Source of the DNA: JABDLO01 sp041749255
GTDB taxonomy: Bacteria; Bacteroidota; Bacteroidia; Chitinophagales; Saprospiraceae
Assembly (NCBI GenBank): GCA_041749255.1
Contig: JBGTBR010000008.1
Span: 1 to 64,000 of the forward strand
Direction: 5' to 3'
DNA length: 64,000 nt
This document shows, piece after piece, positions 36,220 to 44,577 of the stretch (positions are counted from its first letter, which is position 1; each line of letters starts with the position of its first letter). The notes beneath the pieces were generated by a model. It was not told where the DNA came from and did no database searches. It saw nothing but the letters and a program-made list of their open reading frames with translations. The position numbers and the translations under genes are program-made.

Positions 36220-36361
36220 ATTTACAATGGGTTTTGGTATAATATTTTATTTTTGACAGTAGTAATTCAATACACGAAAAGTGAACTGTCAAAGAATCGG
36301 GCAAAGAAACAAAAAGATCTATTTATCAAATAATTCTCAGTTAAGTGTTTAAAGCAGATTT

Positions 36362-37081
36362 ATGGTACAAAAGCTTTCAGTGATCGTGCCTGCTTACAAT
36401 GAGGAAAAAACCATCCGGATCATTCTTGAGAGAATCCTGGAAGTAAATCTTTTATACCATATCAGTAAAGAAATCATTGTTGTCAATGATTGTTCAAAAG
36501 ACAAAACTGAAAATGAAGTACTTTCATTTGTAGAAAGTCATCCGGATGCACCCATTAAATATTTCAGACATGATGTAAACATGGGAAAAGGCGCTGCTTT
36601 GCAGACTGGCATTGCACAGGCATCGGGAGATTGTATCGTAGTTCAGGATGCTGATCTTGAATACGATCCACAGGAATTCAACATACTACTCAAACCAATT
36701 GTAGATGGTGTGGCCGACGTGGTGTATGGTTCCAGATTTATGGGAGGAAATCCCCACCGTATCCTTTTCTTCTGGCACTCCATTGGCAATAAGTTTCTTA
36801 CCTTTCTGTCGAATGCCCTCACCAATCTCAATCTCACGGACATGGAAACATGTTATAAAATGTGGAAAGCTGAAATCATCAAACCCATTCAATTAAAAGA
36901 AAAAAGATTTGGCATAGAACCCGAAGTTACCGCAAAAATCGCACGGATTCCCGGCATCAGAATCTATGAAGTGGGAATTTCGTATTATGGACGCACCTAT
37001 AAGGAGGGCAAAAAGATTAATTGGAAAGATGGTTTCAGAGCCATTTATTGCATTTTAAAATACAATATCCTCCCAAAATAG
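36362..37081 (+). CDS. family 2 glycosyltransferase (DPM1-like)
   Basis: A 239-residue GT-A glycosyltransferase. The nucleotide-sugar site is 'LSVIVPAYNEEKTIRIIL' with 'EIIVVNDCSKDKT'. The metal-binding DxD is 'VVQDADLEYDPQEF', and the downstream 'VYGSRFMGG' is typical of dolichyl/undecaprenyl-phosphate mannose or glucose synthases. It has no C-terminal membrane helices, as in bacterial/archaeal DPM1-like short enzymes. It probably transfers a hexose to a polyprenyl phosphate on the cytosolic face. It is a lone plus-strand gene, divergent from the reductase gene and convergent (23-base gap) with the TPR gene. Confidence 0.88.
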   Translation: MVQKLSVIVPAYNEEKTIRIILERILEVNLLYHISKEIIVVNDCSKDKTENEVLSFVESHPDAPIKYFRHDVNMGKGAALQTGIAQASGDCIVVQDADLEYDPQEFNILLKPIVDGVADVVYGSRFMGGNPHRILFFWHSIGNKFLTFLSNALTNLNLTDMETCYKMWKAEIIKPIQLKEKRFGIEPEVTAKIARIPGIRIYEVGISYYGRTYKEGKKINWKDGFRAIYCILKYNILPK

Positions 37082-37104
37082 AGGGTGGTATATTCTGTTT
37101 TGGA

Positions 37105-38799
37105 TTAAGAATCCAACAATTTTTTGATAAATTCCCTGTCAGCCTGTGCAAGATTCATTTCCAACTGTTTTGCATAGTCTTTACTTTTATCCTCCATTCC
37201 CAATTTTTCATAACACGTTGACAATCCTCTCAAAGCGTGAAGTCGGCCGGGACCTCGCTGAAGAGCATATTCGAATTGCTTCAGTGCATCATTATATCTA
37301 TTGTGGGCTAAAAGAAAATTTCCATACATTTCAAATGATGGTTGTACAATGCCAGGTGGGCCATACTCATAGCTTAGGGATATTTCTTTTTCAGAAGCCG
37401 ACATTAAAAGTTCTTCCTGCAGTTTTATATTGCCGGAAAGTTCTGCCTGTAAAGATTGTAATTGTTTTAGGATAACATCAGCTTGACCCATATCCAATCG
37501 GTTGGGAACATTTCTCATAGGTATGGCACTGCACATTGCAGAAGCAGCATCGGTCACATAGAGTGAAGCTTCCTGAATCTGTTGGATTAAATTATCCGTT
37601 ACTTTATCGAGTTGTTTCGAATCTGCATTTGAGTACGCCAAACTTCCCAAAACAAATGCATTTGTAGCTTTGCCTACTATATTGAGATCTGATAAATCTA
37701 TCTCCATTTCCAGAAATTCATCCAGGATCCTACCGGATTCCACCCAATGATTTCCAGACATGGCGATCAGATATCCTTTTGCCCGCGGAGAAGGTAGTTC
37801 ATGTGTATATTGAGCAACGTCTTTTATTATGCTTTCTGCCTCCTCTATTTTTCCTTTTTGCAAAAGGCCATAAATCAGAAAATGCAGGGCATGATAACTT
37901 CTGGCATCATTATCCAGACTTTCCCTTTCCATCCTTCTCACACTTGCTTCATAAGAGTCTATGTTTGATTGTATTACTTCATCCCACATACCCAGGGCTA
38001 CATAAATGTGTGAAGGCATATGTAAGGCATGTGCTGCATCCGGAGCAACCTTGGCATAACTATAGGCTGCATCTAAAGCCAGATTAGCGTGTTCCGGATC
38101 ATCATAAGCGTGAATAAGGTAGTGCAATGCACCGGGGTGATTGGGGTTTTCTTTTAAAACTCCTTTAGCAATGGCAGCACTTTTATTATATGTCTCATCA
38201 TCGCGACCTTCTGCTACGGATCCTAAAATAGAAATCGCATAAAATGCGGCCACTTCGTGATTACCCGGATATTTTTTGTACAGATTTTCCATGTATTTTG
38301 AATACGCCAGATCTCGTTCATTTTTAGTGCCTTCTTCGCTAAAAAGCACAGTTAGAGATCGCCAAAAGTCCATTTCTAACTCCGAATAGTTTTCTTCTTT
38401 GATTGTTTGCAAAACAGCATGGCCCTTTTGCATGATATCTCTCGCATTATCTATATTCTGATATCTCCATAGAGGATGATTGTGTGTCATGGCCTCTCCC
38501 CAATAGGCCATTAAGCACAGACTATCCAATTCTATGGCTTTTTTGAATGCCGATTCGGCATCTTCAAATTCGAAACTGTGGAGAAGAAGAAGTCCTTTTT
38601 CAAAATAGGGTGCAGCTGTCTTATTTGCAGTAACTTCAAAACTCACAATACCCAAAGAGGAAGAGTTCGAAGATTTTGATGAGCACGACGATAGGATAAC
38701 AGATGTTACCAATCCAAAAATTAAAAAACTGAAGGCAATTGGATATCTAACTTTAAGTTTGAAGTGAATCATAGGTAATAGATTAAATGGCAAAATCAC
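37105..38799 (-). CDS. TPR-repeat lipoprotein
   Basis: A 564-residue protein with a signal of the lipoprotein type ('FSFLIFGLVTSVILSSC', Cys near 39). Tetratricopeptide repeats cover most of the chain. Clear repeats are 'EFEDAESAFKKAIELDSLCLM' near the start and 'RYNDALKQFEYALQRGPGRL' near the end. In between is 'NPNHPGALHYLIHAYDD', a segment common in a widespread Bacteroidota TPR family. It likely scaffolds other proteins at a membrane. It is transcribed in the same direction as the flippase-like gene upstream, with an 18-base gap. Confidence 0.78.
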   Translation of the reverse strand: MILPFNLLPMIHFKLKVRYPIAFSFLIFGLVTSVILSSCSSKSSNSSSLGIVSFEVTANKTAAPYFEKGLLLLHSFEFEDAESAFKKAIELDSLCLMAYWGEAMTHNHPLWRYQNIDNARDIMQKGHAVLQTIKEENYSELEMDFWRSLTVLFSEEGTKNERDLAYSKYMENLYKKYPGNHEVAAFYAISILGSVAEGRDDETYNKSAAIAKGVLKENPNHPGALHYLIHAYDDPEHANLALDAAYSYAKVAPDAAHALHMPSHIYVALGMWDEVIQSNIDSYEASVRRMERESLDNDARSYHALHFLIYGLLQKGKIEEAESIIKDVAQYTHELPSPRAKGYLIAMSGNHWVESGRILDEFLEMEIDLSDLNIVGKATNAFVLGSLAYSNADSKQLDKVTDNLIQQIQEASLYVTDAASAMCSAIPMRNVPNRLDMGQADVILKQLQSLQAELSGNIKLQEELLMSASEKEISLSYEYGPPGIVQPSFEMYGNFLLAHNRYNDALKQFEYALQRGPGRLHALRGLSTCYEKLGMEDKSKDYAKQLEMNLAQADREFIKKLLDS

Positions 38800-38803
38800 A
38801 TTA

Positions 38804-38811
38804 CAAATATA
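38804..38811 (-). promoter_or_regulatory. candidate -7 element for the TPR gene
   Basis: CAAATATA on the plus strand is TATATTTG on the minus strand, lying 5 bases upstream of the TPR gene ATG. This would give a leaderless or near-leaderless transcript. No TTG was seen at -33, so support is weak. Confidence 0.25.
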
Positions 38812-38817
38812 ATCATT

Positions 38818-39909
38818 TTATTCTGAGCTTAGTTTTCGCAGCTTTTTTCTGATTACCATTTCTCTGATCCAAACCGGTATAACGATAGCACCAGAAATGA
38901 GATATGGATAATAGGTTACCAGTCTCCACACCAGTGCAATCAGGGAAGAAATGCCCGTTTGTATGTAGTCGCTAAAAAAACCACCAAATAGAAGTTCTGC
39001 CACACCGGCTCCTCCTGGTGTAGGACTGAATGTGGTAATAGCATGCATGGACATGGCCCTGGAAAATACAATTAGTTGATCCCAAAATTGCATGGATATG
39101 GAAGGAACCAATGCTATGATAATACAATTTAATGCTAAAAATCTGAGTGTCCAGGCTCCTAAAGTAGCCGTCATACATTTTAAGTGAAATGCAGAAGATT
39201 GAAGAGTTATTTCTCTTGAAGTATTGACAACATCTACGGCTGTTTGTCTCAAATCATCCTTAAATCTCTTCAAAAAAGGTATTTTTGAAATCCATAAAAG
39301 AATTCTTTTAAAATGTACAGGCTTCCAAAACAGGCCATAGGCAAATAAAGATCCATAAATAAACATGATAATCAATACCACAAAAAATGTATATACATAG
39401 CCGTTATTTTCCATGCCGTTATCCAAACCCGGTCTTACGATAATGGGACCTATCCAAAGATATAATAAGGGAAGCATTACTACAAATACAATAGTATCTA
39501 AAACCATAGAATACAATACAATCGAAACTGTCCGGGCACTCGATATTTTTTCTTGGGCCAATAAAAAAATGGCAACAGCAGAACCACCAACATTGGTAGG
39601 GGAAACGGCAGATGCAAACTCCCAGATCGTTATTAATTCTACACTTTTCCACCAGGAAAAATCGCCTGTAGTCATAACATACAATCGCCAGCTATAGAAC
39701 ATGTGCCTGAGAAAATAAAGAAACCCCGCCAGACCCAGCCACAAAATGGTATGAAAACTAATGGGAATCTGTTTGAATTGTTCTATATCAAGCTGGTATA
39801 CCATTAAAAGTATAACCACGCCAAGACCCAAAAGAATCGGAGCAATGATCTTTTTTAGTTGGATGGATTCCAACGCATCTTTTTCCTTCTTTTCGGTTAC
39901 AGGTTCCAA
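38818..39909 (-). CDS. UPF0104/LPG-synthase-TM-type flippase-like membrane protein
   Basis: A 363-residue polytopic membrane protein with about eight transmembrane helices. It matches the lysylphosphatidylglycerol-synthase transmembrane (UPF0104, YbhN/AglD-like) family. Family-type sequences are 'VELITIWEFASAVSPTNVGGSAVAIFLL' (about 85-115) and 'MHAITTFSPTPGGAGVAELLF' (about 285-305). The latter has the P-x-P-G-G-x-G signature. Such proteins are implicated in flipping lipids across the inner membrane. It precedes the TPR gene with an 18-base gap. The lipid handled is unknown. Confidence 0.85.
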   Translation of the reverse strand: MEPVTEKKEKDALESIQLKKIIAPILLGLGVVILLMVYQLDIEQFKQIPISFHTILWLGLAGFLYFLRHMFYSWRLYVMTTGDFSWWKSVELITIWEFASAVSPTNVGGSAVAIFLLAQEKISSARTVSIVLYSMVLDTIVFVVMLPLLYLWIGPIIVRPGLDNGMENNGYVYTFFVVLIIMFIYGSLFAYGLFWKPVHFKRILLWISKIPFLKRFKDDLRQTAVDVVNTSREITLQSSAFHLKCMTATLGAWTLRFLALNCIIIALVPSISMQFWDQLIVFSRAMSMHAITTFSPTPGGAGVAELLFGGFFSDYIQTGISSLIALVWRLVTYYPYLISGAIVIPVWIREMVIRKKLRKLSSE

Positions 39910-40288
39910 TTATTTTACATTTAAACGCGAATATATGCAATGAAAATCTCCATAAATACCTGCAATTCCAGCTTTTGGGTTTTCTATCTTTAATATTCTC
40001 TACAATTATTTAATTAACACTTACAAAGTGAATTGTTTTGGAGAAATTGAAGAAAGTTACACAAATAGTCACAAATTATAATTTCATTTCATTTACCGTC
40101 CTTTTGATAGGCGTTTTGCTTTGTTTTAGCAATATATTTTATTTTAATTCTTTGGTCATTCACTCTACAATGAAGTGCTTTTTTTGGACAAAACAAAAAA
40201 GTATTTTACAATATACTCCATTATAAAAAGATTTTATTATTTACCCATAAATACAAAATTTTATATATGTTAAATAAGGAATAACATA
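39910..40288. other. AT-rich intergenic region
   Basis: About 380 AT-rich bases between the flippase-like gene and the arginine operon promoter. A 62-codon TTG-started frame at 40038-40226 has a hydrophobic stretch, but lacks a credible start or homology. Nothing else is recognisable. Confidence 0.45.
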
Positions 40289-40320
40289 TTGCTAATTTGC
40301 AATAAATATGTTTATCTTTG
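40289..40320 (+). promoter_or_regulatory. arginine operon promoter (-33/-7)
   Basis: TTG at 40289-40291 and TATCTTTG at 40313-40320 are separated by 21 bases. This fits the Bacteroidota consensus TTTG / 19-21 bases / TAnnTTTG closely. The predicted start of transcription (4-7 bases after the -7 element) falls at or just before the ATG of the arginine-rich leader ORF at 40328. Confidence 0.75.
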
Positions 40321-40327
40321 CGGTACG

Positions 40328-40426
40328 ATGCAGCAATTTAACAGCATATTATCCCCTTCATTTACTTTGGTGTCAATGACATTGACTCCCAGGTTTCCTT
40401 TCAGACCCAGGGCTCTCAGGCCCTGA
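40328..40426 (+). CDS. arginine-rich leader peptide of the arg operon
   Basis: A 32-residue ORF starting 7 bases after the end of the -7 element, so probably translated from an almost leaderless mRNA. Its C-terminal part is 'TPRFPFRPRALRP': four arginines (AGG, AGA, AGG, AGG, all rare-type Arg codons) in the last eleven residues. It ends in TGA 111 bases upstream of the first arg gene. The Arg codons and stop overlap a GC hairpin (40408-40425). Placement directly upstream of a complete arginine operon is the classical design of an amino-acid leader peptide that senses charged tRNA-Arg by ribosome stalling. The function is inferred from position and composition; the reading is exact. Confidence 0.72.
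   Translation: MQQFNSILSPSFTLVSMTLTPRFPFRPRALRP
40408..40425 (+). promoter_or_regulatory. GC hairpin overlapping the leader Arg codons
   Basis: CAGGGC (40408-40413) pairs with GCCCTG (40420-40425) around a 6-base loop. It covers the last Arg codons and the stop codon of the leader ORF. A ribosome stalled on the Arg codons would prevent it forming. The following bases ATCTTATAT are U-moderate, so it could be a weak terminator or a pausing/anti-terminator arm. Confidence 0.6.
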
Positions 40427-40476
40427 TCTTATATCCCCCCAACAAAGTAGGGTTGATTTTTAGTAATCATTTCCGA

Positions 40477-40497
40477 AGAAAGAGTAGATCTCTTTCT
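40477..40497 (+). promoter_or_regulatory. second hairpin in the arg leader
   Basis: AGAAAGAG (40477-40484) and CTCTTTCT (40490-40497) form a perfect 8-bp stem with a 5-base loop, 40 bases before the first structural gene. A T-rich stretch lies a few bases further at 40505-40513. It could be a terminator-like or translation-controlling element of the leader. Confidence 0.4.
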
Positions 40498-40537
40498 AAA
40501 ACTAATTTTCTTTCACACATTAATTATATATATTAAA

Positions 40538-41146
40538 ATGAATTTTGAAATCAGGATTGCCGGTGAGCAAGATATACCATTTTCATTGCTCCTGTCAAAA
40601 ATGTATGAAGCTTCAGCTATTAAAAGAAAAACGGGCATAGCCACCCGATCGCCTGAATACATTGCCACAAAAATGCAAAAAGGAGATGCTGTCATTGCAT
40701 TGTGCGGCACAAAATTGGCAGGATTCTGTTATATCGAGACCTTCACCAATGGAAATTATGTTTCCAACTCAGGACTCATAGTCGATTCTGACTTCCAGGG
40801 GATGGGGCTGGCAAAAAACATAAAGGGCGAAGTCCTGGATCTGGCGAGGAAAAAATATCCAGATGCAAAAGTGTTTGGAATTACCACCAGTCACGTAGTC
40901 ATGAATATCAATTTTAGCCTGGGTTATAAACCCGTACCTTTCAGTAAACTTACCGATGATGAGCAGTTTTGGAATGGTTGCAGGACCTGTGTCAACTTTG
41001 ATGTTCTGACCAGAAATGAAAGGCAATTGTGTCTGTGTACAGGCATGATAGCACCTTCCGGCAATGAATTAGCTGCCCAGGAAAAGCAAAAAGAAAAAGA
41101 TGCAGAAGACAAAGCACTCGGTGAGTTGTCCATTGTACTGGCGTAA
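40538..41146 (+). CDS. GNAT acetyltransferase, probable N-acetylglutamate synthase
   Basis: A 202-residue GNAT-fold acetyltransferase, first structural gene of the arginine operon. It probably carries out the first step (glutamate to N-acetylglutamate), since no argA or argJ is in the cluster. The acetyl-CoA site is 'VDSDFQGMGLAKNIKGEVL' (about 85-105), preceded by strands 'DAVIALCGTKLAGFCYIETF'. The C-terminus has a charged Lys/Glu extension ('AAQEKQKEKDAEDKALGE') beyond the usual domain. It lies 111 bases after the leader stop codon and 77 bases before argG. The assignment rests on position and the GNAT fold. Confidence 0.75.
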   Translation: MNFEIRIAGEQDIPFSLLLSKMYEASAIKRKTGIATRSPEYIATKMQKGDAVIALCGTKLAGFCYIETFTNGNYVSNSGLIVDSDFQGMGLAKNIKGEVLDLARKKYPDAKVFGITTSHVVMNINFSLGYKPVPFSKLTDDEQFWNGCRTCVNFDVLTRNERQLCLCTGMIAPSGNELAAQEKQKEKDAEDKALGELSIVLA

Positions 41147-41223
41147 CATCCGTATATTGCAAATGGATTTGGTGCTTTCTTTTGGAAAAATTCTACTGAG
41201 AATAATATAAAATCATACAGTTA

Positions 41224-42423
41224 ATGAAGAAACTCGTTCTCGCATACAGTGGTGGTTTGGACACCTCTTATTGCATCCGTTACTTTACCCGCGAACTGGG
41301 ATTAGAGGTTCATGCAGTTTTGGCTAATAATGGCGCCTTCTCTGCAGAAGAAGTAACCGTCTTAAGAGAAAGAGCCATAACTCTTGGAGCAACAAAATTT
41401 ATAGAAATGGATATTACCCGGCACTACTATCAGGCTTGTGTACGGTATTTGATTTTTGGAAACATAAAAAGAGGAGATGTCTATCCCTTAAGTGTTAGCT
41501 CTGAAAGAATGTTTCAAGCCCTGGCTGTAGCCCAATACGCTCAAAAAATAAAGACCGATGCGGTGGCGCATGGGAGTACAGGTGCGGGAAATGATCAGGT
41601 GAGATTCGACCTTGTTTTTAAAACCTATCTACCGGGAGTTGAAATTGTAACCCCTATTCGGGATGGCCAGCTCACCAGGGATCAGGAAATTGAATATCTG
41701 AAGAAAAGCGGTGTAGAATGGAATGCTGAGAAATCTATCTATTCAGTCAATCAGGGAATTTGGGGTACAAGTATTGGAGGTAAAGAGACTTTGACATCAC
41801 ATATGCCCCTGCCTGAAGCAGCCTATCCGCATCAATTGAAGAATGAAGATAGTGCTGAAGTGATACTCGCATTTAAAGAAGGCGAACCCGTATCCATGAA
41901 TGGGAAAAAATTTAGTCATCCGGTAGACCTGATTCATGCATTAAACGAAATGGGATATCATTACTGCATTGGCAGGGATATCCATGTAGGGGACACCATT
42001 ATAGGGATCAAGGGTCGGGTCGCTTTTGAAGCACCGGCGGCTATCATGATCACGGCTGCACATGCATTACTGGAAAAACACGTACTGACCAAACACCAGA
42101 TTTTTTGGAAAAAGCAACTGGCAGACTGGTATGGAATGATGCTTCATGAAGGAAATTATCTGGAACCCACCATGAGATGGATTGAAAAATTATTGCTCGA
42201 TAGTCAAAAAAATGTTACAGGAGAAGTTATTATGACATTGCATCCATACCGATTTACGCTGGATGGAATCCAATCAGATCACGACCTTATGAAATCGGGT
42301 GGTGGAGTTTATGGAGAAAAAAACACAGCCTGGTCAGCGGAAGATGCCAAAGGCTTTATACATATGCTTTCTATACCTTTCGCAAGCTATTACAGCATTC
42401 ACCCTGAAGAATTACCATCATGA
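41224..42423 (+). CDS. argG: argininosuccinate synthase
   Basis: A 399-residue cytosolic enzyme joining citrulline and aspartate with ATP. The N-terminal PP-loop 'LVLAYSGGLDTSYCIRYF' binds ATP. 'VAHGSTGAGNDQVRFD' is the characteristic second motif, and 'YSVNQGIWGTSIGG' and 'IKGRVAFEAPAA' follow. Length is standard. It is the second gene of the arg operon; its TGA overlaps the argC ATG by 4 bases. Confidence 0.96.
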   Translation: MKKLVLAYSGGLDTSYCIRYFTRELGLEVHAVLANNGAFSAEEVTVLRERAITLGATKFIEMDITRHYYQACVRYLIFGNIKRGDVYPLSVSSERMFQALAVAQYAQKIKTDAVAHGSTGAGNDQVRFDLVFKTYLPGVEIVTPIRDGQLTRDQEIEYLKKSGVEWNAEKSIYSVNQGIWGTSIGGKETLTSHMPLPEAAYPHQLKNEDSAEVILAFKEGEPVSMNGKKFSHPVDLIHALNEMGYHYCIGRDIHVGDTIIGIKGRVAFEAPAAIMITAAHALLEKHVLTKHQIFWKKQLADWYGMMLHEGNYLEPTMRWIEKLLLDSQKNVTGEVIMTLHPYRFTLDGIQSDHDLMKSGGGVYGEKNTAWSAEDAKGFIHMLSIPFASYYSIHPEELPS

Positions 42424-43385
42424 TTAAAACGGGAATTATTGGAGGTGGAGGTTATACTGCAGGTGAACTCATTCGCCTCCTGAATTTTCATCCTGATGTA
42501 GAGCTGAAATTTATCTATTCTGAAAGTCAACAGGGTAAAAAAGTAAGCGAAGTACATGAGGATCTTCTTTACCTGGATGACTTGCGTTTTATTGGAAACC
42601 CGGAAGAAGCAGACGTTTTATTTCTATGTCAGGGTCATGGAAATAGCAAAGCATTTATGGAAAATCATTCCATAAATGAAGAAACGCTGGTGATAGATTT
42701 GGGCAATGACTTCAGGCTTCATCAAGGTAAGAACAATACATGGGTATACGGTTTACCTGAGCTGAATCGCGAAAAAATCAAAATTTCCCGAAGGATAGCT
42801 AACTGCGGATGTTTCGCTACCGCTATTCAATTGGCTTTATTACCACTTGCACAAGAGCAGCTCATCAATGCCGATGTACATATAAGTGCCATTACCGGGT
42901 CAACCGGTGCTGGGCAAAAGTTACAGGATACAACGCATTTTACTTGGCGTCAGGGAAATGTATCAGTGTATAAAGCGTTTTCACATCAACATGAAGGAGA
43001 AATTCTGCAATCCCTCTCTCATCTTCAACCCGGTTTCAATCATCGTTTAAGGTTTGTTCCATACCGGGGAAATTTTACAAGGGGCATTTTGGCATCCGTT
43101 TATACTCCTTGCACTTTGACTGAATCCCAGGCCATTGACATGTACAGAGCTTATTATGATTCCCATCCCTTTATAAGAATTACTGAAGGCCCTCTTTCTT
43201 TAAAACAAGTCGTAAATACTAATTTTTGCTACATGAAAATTACAAAAAGCGATGATTTGATCCATATAGAATCCACCATTGATAATCTTCTTAAAGGGGC
43301 ATCGGGACAGGCCGTGCAAAATATGAATCTCGCTACAGGTCTGAAGGAAAATTCAGGATTACTCATTAAGCCTTCAGGGTATTAA
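42420..43385 (+). CDS. argC: N-acetyl-gamma-glutamyl-phosphate reductase
   Basis: A 321-residue NADP-dependent reductase of the acetylated arginine pathway. It has the N-terminal Rossmann motif 'KTGIIGGGGYTAGELIRLL', the catalytic Cys in 'IANCGCFATAIQLAL', and the downstream 'AITGSTGAGQ' and 'RFVPYRGNFTRGI' motifs. Length is that of the type 2 (short) ArgC. Its ATG overlaps the argG stop by 4 bases (ATGA), and argD follows after 33 bases. Confidence 0.94.
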   Translation: MIKTGIIGGGGYTAGELIRLLNFHPDVELKFIYSESQQGKKVSEVHEDLLYLDDLRFIGNPEEADVLFLCQGHGNSKAFMENHSINEETLVIDLGNDFRLHQGKNNTWVYGLPELNREKIKISRRIANCGCFATAIQLALLPLAQEQLINADVHISAITGSTGAGQKLQDTTHFTWRQGNVSVYKAFSHQHEGEILQSLSHLQPGFNHRLRFVPYRGNFTRGILASVYTPCTLTESQAIDMYRAYYDSHPFIRITEGPLSLKQVVNTNFCYMKITKSDDLIHIESTIDNLLKGASGQAVQNMNLATGLKENSGLLIKPSGY

Positions 43386-43418
43386 CATGTGCATTATCAT
43401 GAAAATAAATAAAAGAAA

Positions 43419-44564
43419 ATGTCTCTATTAAATGTATACCCACTCTACGATCTGGAACCTGTAAGAGGAGAAGATGTCTATATTTATGATAAAATCGGAG
43501 ATCGATATCTTGATTTTTATGGGGGACATGCAGTCATTTCTATAGGTCATACCCATCCTGACTATGTAATGACTATGAAAGCACAGATGGATAAACTCAT
43601 GTTTTATTCCAATTCCATTGTCAATCCCCTTCAGCACCAGGTCGCAGAAACCCTTTTACAAGTTTCTGATCTTAAAACCGGATACGAGCTTTTTATGATC
43701 AATTCGGGAGCGGAAGCGATTGAAAACGCTGTAAAATTTGCCTCTTTTGTAAATGGAAGAAAGAGATTTATTACACTTAAAAAGGGATTTCACGGAAGAA
43801 CGGCCGCCGCCATTGCTCTCACTGATGGGATGAAACACCGTACCTCATTTCAGCCTGATTTCACACATACCATGGTGGATATCAATGATTCTGAATCCAT
43901 TAAAACAGAACTGGAAAAAGGAGATGTTTGTGCCGTCTTGCTTGAACCCATACAGGGAATTGGAGGAATTCACATTTGCAGCGACGAATACCTTCAAAAT
44001 GTAAGACAATATTGCAATAGTACCGGCACCCTCTTTATCGCAGATGAAATTCAGTGTGGATTTGGGCGATCAGGAAAATTTTTTGCCTTTCAATACGCAG
44101 GTGTATTACCGGACATTATCACCATGGCCAAAGGCATGGGAAATGGCTTTCCAGTGGGTGGAGTAATGATCAGAGAAGGCTTGATGAACGTAGAATACGG
44201 AATGGCCGGAACAACCTTCGGCGGAAACCACCTCGCCTGTACAGCCGTATTATCGGTATTAAATGTGCTCGAAGAAGGTCAATTGATTCATCATGCAAAG
44301 GAAATGGGAGACTACCTTATCAAAAATTTAAAATCTCTTCCAGGAGTCAAAGAAGTCCGGGGTAAAGGTTTGATGATTGGTATTCAAATGGATTTTCCGG
44401 TTTCTTCCTGGAGAAAGGATCTTGTCTTAGAACATAAAGTATTCACCGGTTCATCTTCTGATCCTGATATCATAAGACTATTGCCGCCGCTTACCATCAA
44501 AAAAATCCACTGTGATTACCTGATCGAAGCCATGGAAAAGAGTTTAGTCAATCAGCAAGTGTAA
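43419..44564 (+). CDS. argD: acetylornithine aminotransferase
   Basis: A 381-residue class III PLP aminotransferase converting N-acetylglutamate semialdehyde to N-acetylornithine. It contains 'DFYGGHAVISIGHTHPDY', 'INSGAEAIENAVKFA', the PLP-contacting 'FIADEIQCGFGRSGKFFA' and the Schiff-base lysine in 'ITMAKGMGNGFPVGG'. Length is standard. Its position between argC and argF' fits the linear pathway. Bacteroidota homologs may accept acetylated or succinylated substrate; this is not decided here. Confidence 0.92.
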   Translation: MSLLNVYPLYDLEPVRGEDVYIYDKIGDRYLDFYGGHAVISIGHTHPDYVMTMKAQMDKLMFYSNSIVNPLQHQVAETLLQVSDLKTGYELFMINSGAEAIENAVKFASFVNGRKRFITLKKGFHGRTAAAIALTDGMKHRTSFQPDFTHTMVDINDSESIKTELEKGDVCAVLLEPIQGIGGIHICSDEYLQNVRQYCNSTGTLFIADEIQCGFGRSGKFFAFQYAGVLPDIITMAKGMGNGFPVGGVMIREGLMNVEYGMAGTTFGGNHLACTAVLSVLNVLEEGQLIHHAKEMGDYLIKNLKSLPGVKEVRGKGLMIGIQMDFPVSSWRKDLVLEHKVFTGSSSDPDIIRLLPPLTIKKIHCDYLIEAMEKSLVNQQV

Positions 44565-44577
44565 AAATAAATGATAT

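Noticed and set aside
40038..40226. A 62-codon plus-strand frame with a hydrophobic stretch upstream of the arginine leader
   Set aside because: It starts with TTG, lacks a credible ribosome-binding or promoter context and any recognisable homology; it is likely chance in AT-rich DNA.
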